DNA of 64,000 nt, from positions 4,526,001-4,590,000 of the forward strand of contig NZ_JACMIA010000001.1 of NCBI RefSeq assembly GCF_014252955.1, in the 5' to 3' direction. Both the position numbers and the translations under genes were made by a program. Shown piece after piece: positions 21,541-30,654 of the stretch; the stretch's first letter is position 1, and the number at the start of each line of letters is the position of its first letter. This DNA is from Stappia sp. 28M-7 (GTDB lineage: Bacteria > Pseudomonadota > Alphaproteobacteria > Rhizobiales > Stappiaceae). A model generated the notes under the pieces. That model ran no database searches, was not told the origin of the DNA, and worked only from the letters and a program-made list of their open reading frames with translations.

Positions 21541-21569
21541 TATATAGGCGCAAATTAGATCGCGCACAA
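21541..21569 (-). promoter_or_regulatory. Promoter of ohr
   Basis: On the minus strand TTGTGC (21569-21564) and TATATA (21546-21541) are spaced by exactly 17 bases, a good housekeeping promoter. It sits about 60 bases upstream of the ohr start codon, and its -35 element lies inside the operator palindrome. Confidence 0.65.
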
Positions 21570-21585
21570 TATAATTGTGCACGAT
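21559..21585. promoter_or_regulatory. OhrR-like operator palindrome upstream of ohr
   Basis: A 27-bp inverted repeat: ATCG-C-GCACAAT, a three-base centre ATA, then ATTGTGC-A-CGAT, with only one mismatched pair among 12. The core, with a CAATxxxATTG arrangement, resembles AT-rich operators of OhrR, a MarR-family thiol repressor. It overlaps the -35 of the ohr promoter, so a bound repressor would block RNA polymerase. Confidence 0.65.
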
Positions 21586-21655
21586 TTATTTTTGCCGTCC
21601 GATCCTCCGCACAGGCTTGTTCGGAAAAATGGCGGAAATCTGCCGCTCGGACGGA

Positions 21656-22564
21656 TCAGCCGCGTTCCGCGGCACCCTGCGCGACCGCCTGCCGCGCCCA
21701 AGAACCGAGCCTCAGGACCAGCGGTATGGCGGCAATTGCCAGCATCACGGCGAAGACCCACCAGGCCGGGCGGATCGAGTAGCGGAAGTCGAGATTGGCG
21801 GCGAGCACCCGCTCGGCCGGCACGCCGGTCGCCAGCGCGTACCACAGATATTCGGTGCCGGCGGTGGCAAGACCGGCGAAGACCGCGATCCCCGCCAGCA
21901 CCAGCGGCGAGGTCAGCCGCAAGCCGAGCTTGTGGGCGATGCGGCAGGCGAAAAGCGCCAGGAGGAAGCCGGCCATCAGCACCGCCTCGGTCACGTCCGC
22001 CTTCGATTGCAGGAAGAAATGGACCGTCGCCAGCACGGCGATGGGATAGGTCAGCCGGTGCAGCCGGTGCCAGGTCGGCCCCATCCGCCGGATCGCCCCG
22101 TCGGTCGAGGTCGCGGCAAGCACCAGCAGGCCGACAAGCGCGGCGAACCCGATGGTGAGATAAACCCGCAGCACGATCTCGCTCGCCACCTTGGCAAGGT
22201 CGAAGGACTGGTCGACGACATAAAGGGTGAGATGCGTCAGCGCATATCCCGCCGCCGCAAGGCCGAGCATGCGGCGGATGCCGATCAGCCGTCCCCATCC
22301 CGACACCCGCCGCAGCGGACTCACCAGCAGCGACAGCAGCAGGAAGCGGATCGCCCAGTCGCCGGTCCCGTGCAGCACTTCCGTGACCGGCTTGGCACCG
22401 AGCGTACCGGCGAAAAGCCCGTAGGCGAGATGAGCGCCCGGCGCCAGGATCGCCAGGAACACCGCAAGCCCCAGCGGCGAGAACCGCCCGTTGCGCTCGC
22501 GCCACGGGATATAGGCCCGATAGGCCGGGGTCCTGGTTCCGGATGCCTGCATCTGTCCACTCAC
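21656..22564 (-). CDS. msrQ: MsrQ-like heme-binding ferric-reductase-fold membrane protein
   Basis: Inner-membrane cytochrome-b subunit of the MsrPQ system, which passes electrons from the quinone pool to periplasmic methionine sulfoxide reductase MsrP. 302 residues, about six or seven helices; the signature segments are GDWAIRFLLLSLLVSPLRR, IGIRRMLGLAAAGYALTHLTLY with heme-ligand histidine, and WHRLHRLTYPIAVLATVHFF. The start is GTG 22564, nine bases after GGAGGG; an ATG at 22552 is an alternative. No msrP gene is adjacent on either side, which is unusual because the two normally form an operon. It could also be a related MsrQ-like paralogue with another partner. Confidence 0.82.
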   Translation of the reverse strand: MSGQMQASGTRTPAYRAYIPWRERNGRFSPLGLAVFLAILAPGAHLAYGLFAGTLGAKPVTEVLHGTGDWAIRFLLLSLLVSPLRRVSGWGRLIGIRRMLGLAAAGYALTHLTLYVVDQSFDLAKVASEIVLRVYLTIGFAALVGLLVLAATSTDGAIRRMGPTWHRLHRLTYPIAVLATVHFFLQSKADVTEAVLMAGFLLALFACRIAHKLGLRLTSPLVLAGIAVFAGLATAGTEYLWYALATGVPAERVLAANLDFRYSIRPAWWVFAVMLAIAAIPLVLRLGSWARQAVAQGAAERG

Positions 22565-22738
22565 TCGGTCTGTCCCTCCAGCGCCCCCGTTACCGGACAC
22601 ATAGTCCCTTGCAGGGTGCAGGTCGCGGCACGCCTGTTCAAGCCTTGGTGAAGCCGCCGTGCACCGCCGTGAGGGAAAGCCTCGTTTGCGCCGGCAGGCG
22701 GCCCTCCAAGGGGAAGGCGCGACCCCGCCTCCCCTCCG

Positions 22739-23197
22739 CCGTCACCCCGGACGAGCGAACCCCACCCGCAGGATGTCATCCCGGTTTCGGCGCAGCCGAA
22801 GACCGGGATCCAGTAACCCCGAACGGTTCGAGTGAGGCTCTGGCGCTGCCGGCGGAATGCCAGTGGCGGCTGCCTTCGCGCGATCGCCAGCCCCGGCGGA
22901 TACTGGACGCCTGCCTGCGCAGGCGTGACAGCGGAGGGTGGAACGAGCGCCGCCCGCCTCACCTCCGCCAAGGGCACCAATGGGTCCCGGCTCTGCGCTG
23001 ACGCGCGGCCGGGATGACGCCCGAGAAAGTGGCAAGAACCCCGCATCCCCTCTGTCGTCACCCCGGACGAGCATCGCGAGATCCGGGGCCCATTCATTCC
23101 CAGAGCGGAGGTAAGGACACACCGCCATCCCCGCGTTTTCCGGCACTCCGCCCTCTCCCCTCGTCATCCCGGGCAAGCGAAGCGCGACCCGGGACCG
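22739..23197. repeat. Cluster of REP-like palindromic repeat elements
   Basis: The 732 bases between msrQ and leuD hold no credible gene. Instead at least six short imperfect palindromes of the GTCATCCCGG...CCGGGAT type are found: about 22740, 22778-22809, 22907-22926, 22985-23014, 23061-23088 and 23163-23197. Each can form a hairpin with a CCCGG/CCGGG stem, and the neighbouring TGGACGCCTG and GTGACAGCGGAGG words recur in dispersed repeats of many alphaproteobacteria. They look like REP/RPE-type non-autonomous elements. Confidence 0.75.
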
Positions 23198-23248
23198 GAG
23201 AGCCGAGGGCCTCTCCCCTCGCGCTCCCCGACAGCCCCCCAAAACAAA

Positions 23249-23274
23249 AAGGGCCGGCGCATGCGCCGGCCCTT
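23249..23274 (-). terminator. Rho-independent terminator of argC-leuD
   Basis: A perfect 26-bp palindrome (AAGGGCCGGCGCA/TGCGCCGGCCCTT) sits 22 bases after the leuD stop. On the minus strand it is followed by TTTTTGTTTT-like uridines (plus-strand 23241-23250 AAAACAAAAA), the classical intrinsic terminator. Confidence 0.9.
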
Positions 23275-23296
23275 GTCTCATGAAAAACGATCCGCC

Positions 23297-23902
23297 TCAG
23301 ATCCAGGGGCGCTCGCCGTCGACCTTGGTCTCGAAGGCGCCGATCGACGGGGCCTTTTCCATCGTCAGGCCGATGTCGTCGAGACCGTTGAGCAGGCAGT
23401 GCTTGCGGAACGGGTCGATGTCGAAGCTGACGGAACCGCCGTCCGGGCCGCGGATTTCCTGGGCTTCCAGATCGACCGTCAGCGTCGCGTTGGAGCCGCG
23501 CTTGGCGTCGTCCATCAGCTTGTCGAGGTCTTCCTGGCTGACCACGATCGGCAGGATGCCGTTCTTGAAGCAGTTATTGTAGAAAATGTCGGCGAAGCTG
23601 GTGGAGATCACGCAGCGGATGCCGAAGTCGAGCAGCGCCCACGGCGCGTGCTCGCGGCTCGAGCCGCAGCCGAAATTGTCGCCGGCGACCAGGATCTGCG
23701 CCTTGCGATAGGCCGGCTGGTTCAGCACGAAATCCGGGTTCTCGGCGCCGTCGTCCAGCGTCCGCATCTCGTGGAACAGCGCGGTGCCGAGGCCGGTGCG
23801 CTTGATCGTCTTGAGGAACTGCTTCGGGATGATCATGTCCGTGTCGATGTTGATGATCGGCAGCGGCGCGGCGACCCCGGTCAGCGTGGTGAATTTCTCC
23901 AT
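23297..23902 (-). CDS. leuD: 3-isopropylmalate dehydratase small subunit
   Basis: Small (swivel) subunit of isopropylmalate isomerase in leucine biosynthesis; partner of LeuC, whose gene is 29 kb away. 201 residues, normal length. Typical: [33 protein letters not shown] and [16 protein letters not shown]. Translation starts 29 bases after the argC stop on the same strand, so argC and leuD are probably transcribed together and end at the terminator downstream. Confidence 0.97.
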   Translation of the reverse strand: MEKFTTLTGVAAPLPIINIDTDMIIPKQFLKTIKRTGLGTALFHEMRTLDDGAENPDFVLNQPAYRKAQILVAGDNFGCGSSREHAPWALLDFGIRCVISTSFADIFYNNCFKNGILPIVVSQEDLDKLMDDAKRGSNATLTVDLEAQEIRGPDGGSVSFDIDPFRKHCLLNGLDDIGLTMEKAPSIGAFETKVDGERPWI

Positions 23903-23931
23903 GGGCGTTTCTCCTGCGAAAACGGACGCGA

Positions 23932-24882
23932 TCAGGCGGCGAGGCTCGTGGCGGCGTCGACACCGAGCATCAGGTTGAGATTCTGCACGGCGGCGCCCGA
24001 AGCGCCCTTGCCGAGATTGTCGTAGACGGCCATCAGCACCACCTGGGCCCGCGCATCGTTGGCGAAGACATGCAGGCGCATGCGGTTGGTGCCGTTGAAG
24101 GTCTCCGGATCGAGGTCCGGCGCCTTGTCGGAGCCGCTGAGCGGCGCGACATCGACGAAGGAACCCTGCAGCGCGCCGTAATGGGCCTCCAGCGCGCCGT
24201 GGATCTCGGCCGCGCTCGGCGCCTTGGCGAGCAGGTCGAGGCGCAGCGGCACCGCCGTCACCATGCCTTGCGCGAAATTGCCGACCGCCGGCACGAAGAT
24301 CGGCGTTCCGGCAAGCCCGGCAAAGCGCGTCATCTCCGGCAGGTGCTTGTGGTTGAGGCTGAGCGCATACGGCAGGAAGGCCGGCTTGGCGGCTCCTTCA
24401 GCCTCGTAGGCCTCGATCATCTGCCGCCCGCCGCCGGAATAGCCGGAGATGGCGTTGACCGTCACCGGATAGTCGGCCGGCAGCAGTCCGCCATCGATCA
24501 GCGGCCGCAGGCAGGCGATCACGCCTTGCGGATAGCAGCCCGGATTGGCGACGCGCTTGGAGGCGGCGATCGCCGCGCCCTGCCCGGCCGTCATCTCGGC
24601 AAAGCCGTAGTCCCAGCCCTCGGCCACCCGGTGCGCCGTCGAGGCATCGATCACCCGCGTGGTGTCGTTCTCGATCAGCGCCACGCTCTCGCGCGCCGCA
24701 TCGTCCGGCAGGCACAGGATGGTGACGTCGCAGGCGTTCAGCAGCTCGGCGCGCGCGCCAAGGTCCTTGCGCCGCTCCGGCGCGATGGACAGGAGTTCCA
24801 GGTCGCGGCGACGGGCAAGGCGCTCGCGGATCTGCAGACCCGTGGTGCCGGCTTCGCCGTCGATGAACACTTTCGCGACCAT
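23932..24882 (-). CDS. argC: N-acetyl-gamma-glutamyl-phosphate reductase
   Basis: NADPH-dependent reductase of arginine biosynthesis, converting N-acetylglutamyl phosphate to the semialdehyde. 316 residues, the short type-2 ArgC. The dinucleotide-binding N terminus is [18 protein letters not shown]; the catalytic cysteine is C116 in NPGCYPQG. In many rhizobia argC follows rplM-rpsI, but here it is paired with leuD downstream and an AhpD-like gene upstream. A probable terminator of the upstream gene separates them. Confidence 0.97.
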   Translation of the reverse strand: MVAKVFIDGEAGTTGLQIRERLARRRDLELLSIAPERRKDLGARAELLNACDVTILCLPDDAARESVALIENDTTRVIDASTAHRVAEGWDYGFAEMTAGQGAAIAASKRVANPGCYPQGVIACLRPLIDGGLLPADYPVTVNAISGYSGGGRQMIEAYEAEGAAKPAFLPYALSLNHKHLPEMTRFAGLAGTPIFVPAVGNFAQGMVTAVPLRLDLLAKAPSAAEIHGALEAHYGALQGSFVDVAPLSGSDKAPDLDPETFNGTNRMRLHVFANDARAQVVLMAVYDNLGKGASGAAVQNLNLMLGVDAATSLAA

Positions 24883-24894
24883 GGCTTGTCTCCG

Positions 24895-24942
24895 TGAAAA
24901 GAAAGACCCTGCCGGCGGGCGAAACGGCTCCGCCTGCCGGCA
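24895..24942 (-). terminator. Probable terminator of the AhpD-like gene
   Basis: On the minus strand TGCCGGC-A-GGCG, a nine-base loop, then CGCC-C-GCCGGCA (24942-24910) forms an 11-bp stem with one mismatch, followed at 24909-24896 by GGGTCTTTCTTTTC, a partly T-rich tract. It lies between the AhpD-like gene and argC. Confidence 0.55.
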
Positions 24943-25023
24943 CGGGCTTGCGTTCTACACCAGGGCGGTGCCCCTTGTCATGTGGCAGGGCTCATGTCGG
25001 CGCATTCCCGCGCGCCGTCGTCT

Positions 25024-25611
25024 TCAAGCCTTGGCCGGCTGGCGCGCCATCCCGTGATATTCGGGGTTGGGCCGCATGTCGGTCGCCGCCGCCACCCGGT
25101 TCGACATGTTGAAGAAGGCAGCCACCGCCGCGATGTCCCAGATGTCCCGGTCAGAAAAGCCGGCATCGCGCAGGGCCTGGCGGTCGGCTTCCAGGATCTC
25201 GGCCGGCCGCTCGGTCAGCTTCACCGAGAAATCGAGCATCGCCCGGTGGCGCGGCGACAGTTCAGCGACCCGGTAGTTCATCACCATCAGCTCGCCCAGC
25301 TCCGGATCGCCGGACAGTTGCCGCACCGCCGCCCCGTGCGCCGTCAGGCAGTAGAAGCAGCTGTTCACCGACGACACCGCCACGGCGATCATCTCGCGCT
25401 CCAGCTTGCTGAGGCCGCTGTCGGCCAGCATCAGGTCGTTGTACATCTGGGTGAAGGCGGAGAGCTTCGCCTCGTTGAACGCATAGGCGGAGAGCACGTT
25501 CGGCACCATGCCGAGCTTCTCGCGGCACTTGTCGAAATAGGCGCGCGTCGCCTCGCTGAGCTCGCTCTCGTCCTCGATCGCCAGCGCGATCGGCCGGTCC
25601 GTTGCGTTCAT
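25024..25611 (-). CDS. AhpD-like peroxidase-related enzyme (carboxymuconolactone decarboxylase fold)
   Basis: All-helical protein of the alkylhydroperoxidase AhpD / carboxymuconolactone decarboxylase superfamily, 195 residues. The redox motif C85-x2-C88 with H92 (SCFYCLTAHG) is conserved, as is LGMVPNVLSAYAFNEAKL at the N terminus, matching the 'peroxidase-related enzyme' subfamily. It probably reduces peroxides or transfers electrons, but the substrate is unknown. Divergent from NAD-glutamate dehydrogenase by 246 bases; no clear promoter pair was recognised in that gap. Confidence 0.9.
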   Translation of the reverse strand: MNATDRPIALAIEDESELSEATRAYFDKCREKLGMVPNVLSAYAFNEAKLSAFTQMYNDLMLADSGLSKLEREMIAVAVSSVNSCFYCLTAHGAAVRQLSGDPELGELMVMNYRVAELSPRHRAMLDFSVKLTERPAEILEADRQALRDAGFSDRDIWDIAAVAAFFNMSNRVAAATDMRPNPEYHGMARQPAKA

Positions 25612-25857
25612 GTCATGCTCCTCCCTTAAGTCTTGCCGAGATGTCGGTCCGCCTCTCCCCGAATTCGGACACCTTTGACCGATAGCGGTGAATCCGGTTC
25701 GGGAAAGGATTCCCTCGCGCTCCTACTCGCTCTAGCATGCCGTGCTACCGGCGGCGACCGCGGGATGCACCCCGCGCCAGCCATGTCCGGTGCAAACACG
25801 AGAACCGGGCGCGATCGAACCAGAACCGATCAACATGACCCGGATGGTGGGGGACCA

Positions 25858-28800
25858 ATGCCCGAAGCACGTGAGCAAGCAAAAGCCCGACTGATCGATA
25901 CGGTGGTCGCGGCGCTCGAGCCCGAGATAGGGGAGTTCGCGCGCGACCTGTTCGCCCGCGGCGCGGCGGAGGATGTCATCAGCTACCCCGCGGCGGATCT
26001 CGTCGCCATCGCCCGCACTGCCTGGGCCGAGATGGCGAGCCATCCGCTCGGCACGCATCGCATTCACATCTACAACCCCGCCTCCGCCGGCGAGGGCAGC
26101 CGCGCCGACGAGATCACCGTCGTCGAGATCGTCAACGACAACATGCCGTTCCTCGTCGATTCGGTGATGGGCGAGTTGCAGGCGAGCGGCTTCGAGGCGC
26201 GCCTGGTGCTGCACCCGATCCTCACCGTCGAGCGCGACGCGGAAGGCCGGCTCCTGGCCTGCCACGGCACGACGAAGGCCAGGGCCGAGGGCGCCCGCCG
26301 CGAGAGCGTCATCCACATCCATGTCGGGCGGATCGATGCCAGCATCGAGCGCGAGCAGCTCGCCGAGCGGCTCGAGGCGGTGATGAAGGACGTTCGCGCC
26401 GCCGTCACCGACTGGAAGCCGATGCGCGACCGCCTCGCCGACGCCATCGCCACCTACAAGAACACCCCGCCGCCGGTGCCCGTCGACGAGCTCGCCCAAG
26501 CGATCCAGTTCCTGGAATGGCTCGCCGCCGACAACTTCACCCTGCTCGGCATGCGCGAATACTATTTCGAGGGCGGCGTTGCGGAAGGGGAGCTGTCGCA
26601 CCGCCGCGGCTCGGGCCTCGGCCTGCTCGCCGATCCGGACGTGCGCGTCCTGCGCCGCGGCTCGGAATTCGTCGTCATCACGCCGGAGATCCGCGAGTTC
26701 CTGATGAAGCCGGAGCCGCTGATCGTCTCCAAGGCCAACGTCAAGAGCCGGGTCCATCGCCGGGTCCACATGGACTATGTCGGCGTCAAGCTGTTCGACG
26801 ACAATGGCGAGCTCGCCGGCGAATTGCGCATCGTCGGCCTGCTTACCGCCACCGCCTATACGCTGTCCACCGGCAGCATTCCCTTCCTGCGCCGCAAGGC
26901 CGACAGCGTGCTGGCGCGGGCCGGCTACGATCCCGAGAGCCATTCGGGCCGCGCGCTGACCAACGTGCTGGAGAGCTATCCGCGCGACGAGCTGTTCCAG
27001 ATCGACCCGGACCTGCTCTACGATTTCACCCTCGCGATCCTGCAGCTTGACGAGCGCCCGCGCATCCGCGTGCTCGCCCGCCGCGACCGCTTCGACCGGT
27101 TCGTATCGATCCTGTGCTACGTGCCGCGCGACCGCTACACGACCGAGGTGCGCCTGAAGATCGGCGCCTATCTGGCCAAGGTCTATGACGGCCGCCTGTC
27201 GGCCTGGTACGTCACCTATCCCGAAGGCCCGCTCGCCCGCGTCCACTTCATCGTCGGGCGCGACCGCGGCGAGACGCCCGACCCCTCCCAGGAGGAGATG
27301 GAACAGGCGGTCTCCGGCATCGTGCGCACCTGGGCCGACGGCTTCCGCGAGGCGCTGCGCGCCGCCTATGGCGGCAACAAGGCGCTGGAGCGGGCGACCC
27401 GCTATGCCGACGCCTTCCAGGCCGGCTACCGCGAGATCTACGGCGGCGAGACGGCGCTGGAGGACATCCGCATCGTCGAGAAGCTGGACGAGGCGTCCGA
27501 CACCGCGCTCGCCTTCTCCCGCCGCGCGCAGGACGCGCCCAACCGCGTCGTCCTCAAGGTCTATCACCACCTGGTGCCGATCCCGCTGTCGGCCCGCGTG
27601 CCGATCCTGGAGAACATCGGCTTCAAGGTGATCAACGAGCGCACCTACCGCATCACCCCGGCCGACCGGCCGCTCGCCTATCTGCACGAGCTGTCGCTGG
27701 AGCCGGCGGGCGGGGGCGACATCGACCTCACCGACGACCTGCGCGGCCGGCTGGAGGCGATCTTCCTGGCGATCTGGCGCGGCCAGGCGGAATCCGACGG
27801 CTACAACGCATTGGTGCTCACCGCCGGGCTCGCCTGGCGCGACATCGCCATGCTGCGCGCGCTCTCGCGCTACCTGCGCCAGGCCGGCATCCGCTATTCC
27901 GAGGACTACATGTGGCGGACGCTGAACCGCTACAGCGATGTGGCCGCCCGGCTGGTGGAGCTGTTCCACCTGCGCTTCGATCCCGATCTCGACGGTGCCG
28001 ACCGCTCGCTGGGCGCGGCCCGGGTCGAGCAGGAGATCACCGACGCGCTCGACAAGGTCGACAGCCTCGACGACGACCGCATCCTGCGCCGCTTCGGCAA
28101 TGTCATCGCCGCGATGCTGCGCACCAACTTCTTCCAGCTCGACGCCCACGGCCAGCCGAAGCCGACCTTCGCCTTCAAGCTGGATCCGCAGCGCATCGAG
28201 GAGCTGCCGCTGCCGCGGCCCTTCCGCGAGATCTTCGTCTACAGCCCGCGGGTCGAGGGCGTGCACCTGCGCTTCGGCAAGGTGGCGCGCGGCGGCCTGC
28301 GCTGGTCCGACCGGGCGCAGGACTTCCGCACCGAGGTGCTGGGCCTCGTCAAGGCGCAGCAGGTGAAGAACGCGGTGATCGTGCCGGTCGGTGCCAAGGG
28401 CGGCTTCGTGCCCAAGCTGCTCCCCGAGGGCGGCAGCCGCGACGAGGTCTTCGCCGAGGGCACCAAGGCCTACAAGATCTTCATCTCCTCGCTGCTCGAC
28501 GTCACCGACAACCTGTCCGGCGACAAGGTCTGGGCGCCCGAGCGCGTCGTGCGCCACGACGAGGACGACCCCTATCTGGTCGTCGCCGCCGACAAGGGCA
28601 CCGCGACCTTCTCCGACACCGCCAACGGCATCTCGGAGAGCCGCAACTTCTGGCTCGGCGACGCCTTCGCCTCCGGCGGCTCGGCCGGCTACGACCACAA
28701 GAAGATGGCGATCACCGCGCGCGGCGCCTGGGAGGCGGTCAAGCGGCACTTCCGCGAGATGAACCGCGACATCCAGAGCGAGCCCTTCACCGTGGCCGGC

Positions 28801-30654
28801 GTCGGCGACATGTCGGGCGACGTCTTCGGCAACGGTATGCTGCTGTCGAAGCAGATCCGCCTGGTCGCCGCCTTCGACCATCGCGACATCTTCCTCGATC
28901 CCGATCCGGACGCGGCCGTGAGCTGGGAGGAGCGCAAGCGCGTCTTCGACCTCGGCCGGTCCTCGTGGAACGACTACAACACCGCCCTGATCTCGGAAGG
29001 CGGCGGCGTCTTCTCGCGCCAGGCCAAGTCGATCCCCCTGTCGCCGCAGGCGCAGGACATGCTCGGCCTCGCCAAGGCCAAGGCGACGCCCCAGGAGGTG
29101 ATGAACGCCATCCTGAAGATGAAGGTCGACCTGCTGTGGTTCGGCGGCATCGGCACCTATATCCGCTCCGCCGAGGAAAGCGACGCGGATGTCGGCGACC
29201 GGGCCAACGACGCGATCCGCGTCACCGCCGGCCAGGTCGGGGCAAAGGTCATCGGCGAGGGTGCCAATCTCGGCATGACCCAGCTCGCCCGCATCGCCTT
29301 CAACCGGGGCGGCGGCCGCAGCAACTCCGACGCCATCGACAACTCCGCCGGCGTCAACTCCTCCGACATGGAGGTGAACATCAAGATCGCGCTCGGGGCC
29401 GCCGTGCGGGCCAACCGCCTGTCGGTCGCCGACCGCAACGTACTGCTTGCGGCGATGACCGACGAGGTCGCCGACCTGGTGCTGCGCAACAACTACCTGC
29501 AGACGCTGGCGATCAGCCTGACGGAAGCGCGCGGCATGGAGGACTTCGGCTATCAGCGGAGGATGATGCGCCAGCTCGAGCAGGCCGGCCTGCTCGACCG
29601 GACCGTCGAGCAGCTGCCCGACGAGGCCGCCCTCGACGAGCTCGCCGCCAGCGAGGCGGGCCTGACCCGTGCCGAGATCGGCGTGCTGCTCGCCTATGCC
29701 AAGATCACCCTGTTCGACCGGCTGCTCGACAGCTCGGTGCCGGACGACAGCTATCTCGCCCGCGAGCTCTTCCGCTACTTCCCGCCCGAAATGCAGGAAG
29801 CCTATGCGGCGGAGATCGAAGGGCACCGGCTGCGGCGCGAGATCATCTCCACGATGCTCGCCAACTCGATGATCAACCGCGGCGGACCGACCTTCCTCAC
29901 CCGCATCGCCGACCAGACCGGGGCCGATCCGGCGCAGATCGCCCAGGCCTTCGCCGCCGTGCGCGATGCCTACGGCCTCACCACCCTCAACGGCGAGATC
30001 GACGCGCTCGACACCGTGATCGACGGGCAGATCCAGCTCGGCCTCTACCGCGCGGTGCAGGACCTGGTCCTCGAACAGACCGTCTGGTTCCTGCGCAACG
30101 TCTCCTTCGAGGGCGGGCTGCAGTCCATCGTCACCCGCTTCGGCACCGGCATCGACACGCTGGCGCCGGTGCTGGCCAGCGTGGTGCAGCCGACCCTCAA
30201 GGCGGAGATCGAGGCGGAGACCGAGCGCCTGTGCACTGCCGGCGTTCCCGATCCGCTGGCCGCCCGCATCGCCCGCCTGCCGGTCGAGGCCGAGCTGCCG
30301 GACATCGTGCTGATCGCCGAACAGACGGGGCGCGACCTCACCGATGTCGCCGAGGTGTTCTTCCGCGTCGCCGGCCATTTCCGGCTCGGCGCCATGGAGG
30401 CCAAGGCGCGGGGCCTGAAGATCTCGGACTACTATGACGGTCTGGCGCTCGACCGGGCACGGGCAACGCTTGCCGGCGCCCATCGCGACGTCACCGGCGA
30501 GGCGCTGGCCGCCGGCGGCTTCGATGCCTGGCTTGCCGCCAACGAGGGGCGCGTCGCGCGCACCGCGCGCGCGGCCGGCGAGATCATCGAGGGTGATCTC
30601 TCCGTGTCGAAGTTCTCCGTCGCCGCCGGCCTGCTCGCAGAGCTCGCCGGATGA
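25858..30654 (+). CDS. NAD-specific glutamate dehydrogenase, 180-kDa (GDH180) family
   Basis: Large NAD-dependent glutamate dehydrogenase that converts glutamate to 2-oxoglutarate and ammonium, typically used for glutamate catabolism. 1598 residues, matching the family (~1600). An N-terminal ACT-like regulatory half (about 1-700) is followed by the catalytic core, with LRWSDRAQDFRTEVLGLVKAQQ, NAVIVPVGAKGGFVPK (substrate-binding lysines) and GEGANLGMTQLARIAF of the Rossmann domain, then a long C-terminal helical domain. The start MPEAREQ (25858) matches the usual short N terminus; a longer upstream reading into non-conserved sequence is rejected. The stop overlaps the transporter start (ATGA). 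Confidence 0.96.
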   Translation: MPEAREQAKARLIDTVVAALEPEIGEFARDLFARGAAEDVISYPAADLVAIARTAWAEMASHPLGTHRIHIYNPASAGEGSRADEITVVEIVNDNMPFLVDSVMGELQASGFEARLVLHPILTVERDAEGRLLACHGTTKARAEGARRESVIHIHVGRIDASIEREQLAERLEAVMKDVRAAVTDWKPMRDRLADAIATYKNTPPPVPVDELAQAIQFLEWLAADNFTLLGMREYYFEGGVAEGELSHRRGSGLGLLADPDVRVLRRGSEFVVITPEIREFLMKPEPLIVSKANVKSRVHRRVHMDYVGVKLFDDNGELAGELRIVGLLTATAYTLSTGSIPFLRRKADSVLARAGYDPESHSGRALTNVLESYPRDELFQIDPDLLYDFTLAILQLDERPRIRVLARRDRFDRFVSILCYVPRDRYTTEVRLKIGAYLAKVYDGRLSAWYVTYPEGPLARVHFIVGRDRGETPDPSQEEMEQAVSGIVRTWADGFREALRAAYGGNKALERATRYADAFQAGYREIYGGETALEDIRIVEKLDEASDTALAFSRRAQDAPNRVVLKVYHHLVPIPLSARVPILENIGFKVINERTYRITPADRPLAYLHELSLEPAGGGDIDLTDDLRGRLEAIFLAIWRGQAESDGYNALVLTAGLAWRDIAMLRALSRYLRQAGIRYSEDYMWRTLNRYSDVAARLVELFHLRFDPDLDGADRSLGAARVEQEITDALDKVDSLDDDRILRRFGNVIAAMLRTNFFQLDAHGQPKPTFAFKLDPQRIEELPLPRPFREIFVYSPRVEGVHLRFGKVARGGLRWSDRAQDFRTEVLGLVKAQQVKNAVIVPVGAKGGFVPKLLPEGGSRDEVFAEGTKAYKIFISSLLDVTDNLSGDKVWAPERVVRHDEDDPYLVVAADKGTATFSDTANGISESRNFWLGDAFASGGSAGYDHKKMAITARGAWEAVKRHFREMNRDIQSEPFTVAGVGDMSGDVFGNGMLLSKQIRLVAAFDHRDIFLDPDPDAAVSWEERKRVFDLGRSSWNDYNTALISEGGGVFSRQAKSIPLSPQAQDMLGLAKAKATPQEVMNAILKMKVDLLWFGGIGTYIRSAEESDADVGDRANDAIRVTAGQVGAKVIGEGANLGMTQLARIAFNRGGGRSNSDAIDNSAGVNSSDMEVNIKIALGAAVRANRLSVADRNVLLAAMTDEVADLVLRNNYLQTLAISLTEARGMEDFGYQRRMMRQLEQAGLLDRTVEQLPDEAALDELAASEAGLTRAEIGVLLAYAKITLFDRLLDSSVPDDSYLARELFRYFPPEMQEAYAAEIEGHRLRREIISTMLANSMINRGGPTFLTRIADQTGADPAQIAQAFAAVRDAYGLTTLNGEIDALDTVIDGQIQLGLYRAVQDLVLEQTVWFLRNVSFEGGLQSIVTRFGTGIDTLAPVLASVVQPTLKAEIEAETERLCTAGVPDPLAARIARLPVEAELPDIVLIAEQTGRDLTDVAEVFFRVAGHFRLGAMEAKARGLKISDYYDGLALDRARATLAGAHRDVTGEALAAGGFDAWLAANEGRVARTARAAGEIIEGDLSVSKFSVAAGLLAELAG

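Noticed and set aside
22543-23281. Overlapping frames of 150-180 codons on both strands between msrQ and leuD
   Set aside because: They run through the palindromic repeat cluster, share no family features and have no ribosome-binding sites.
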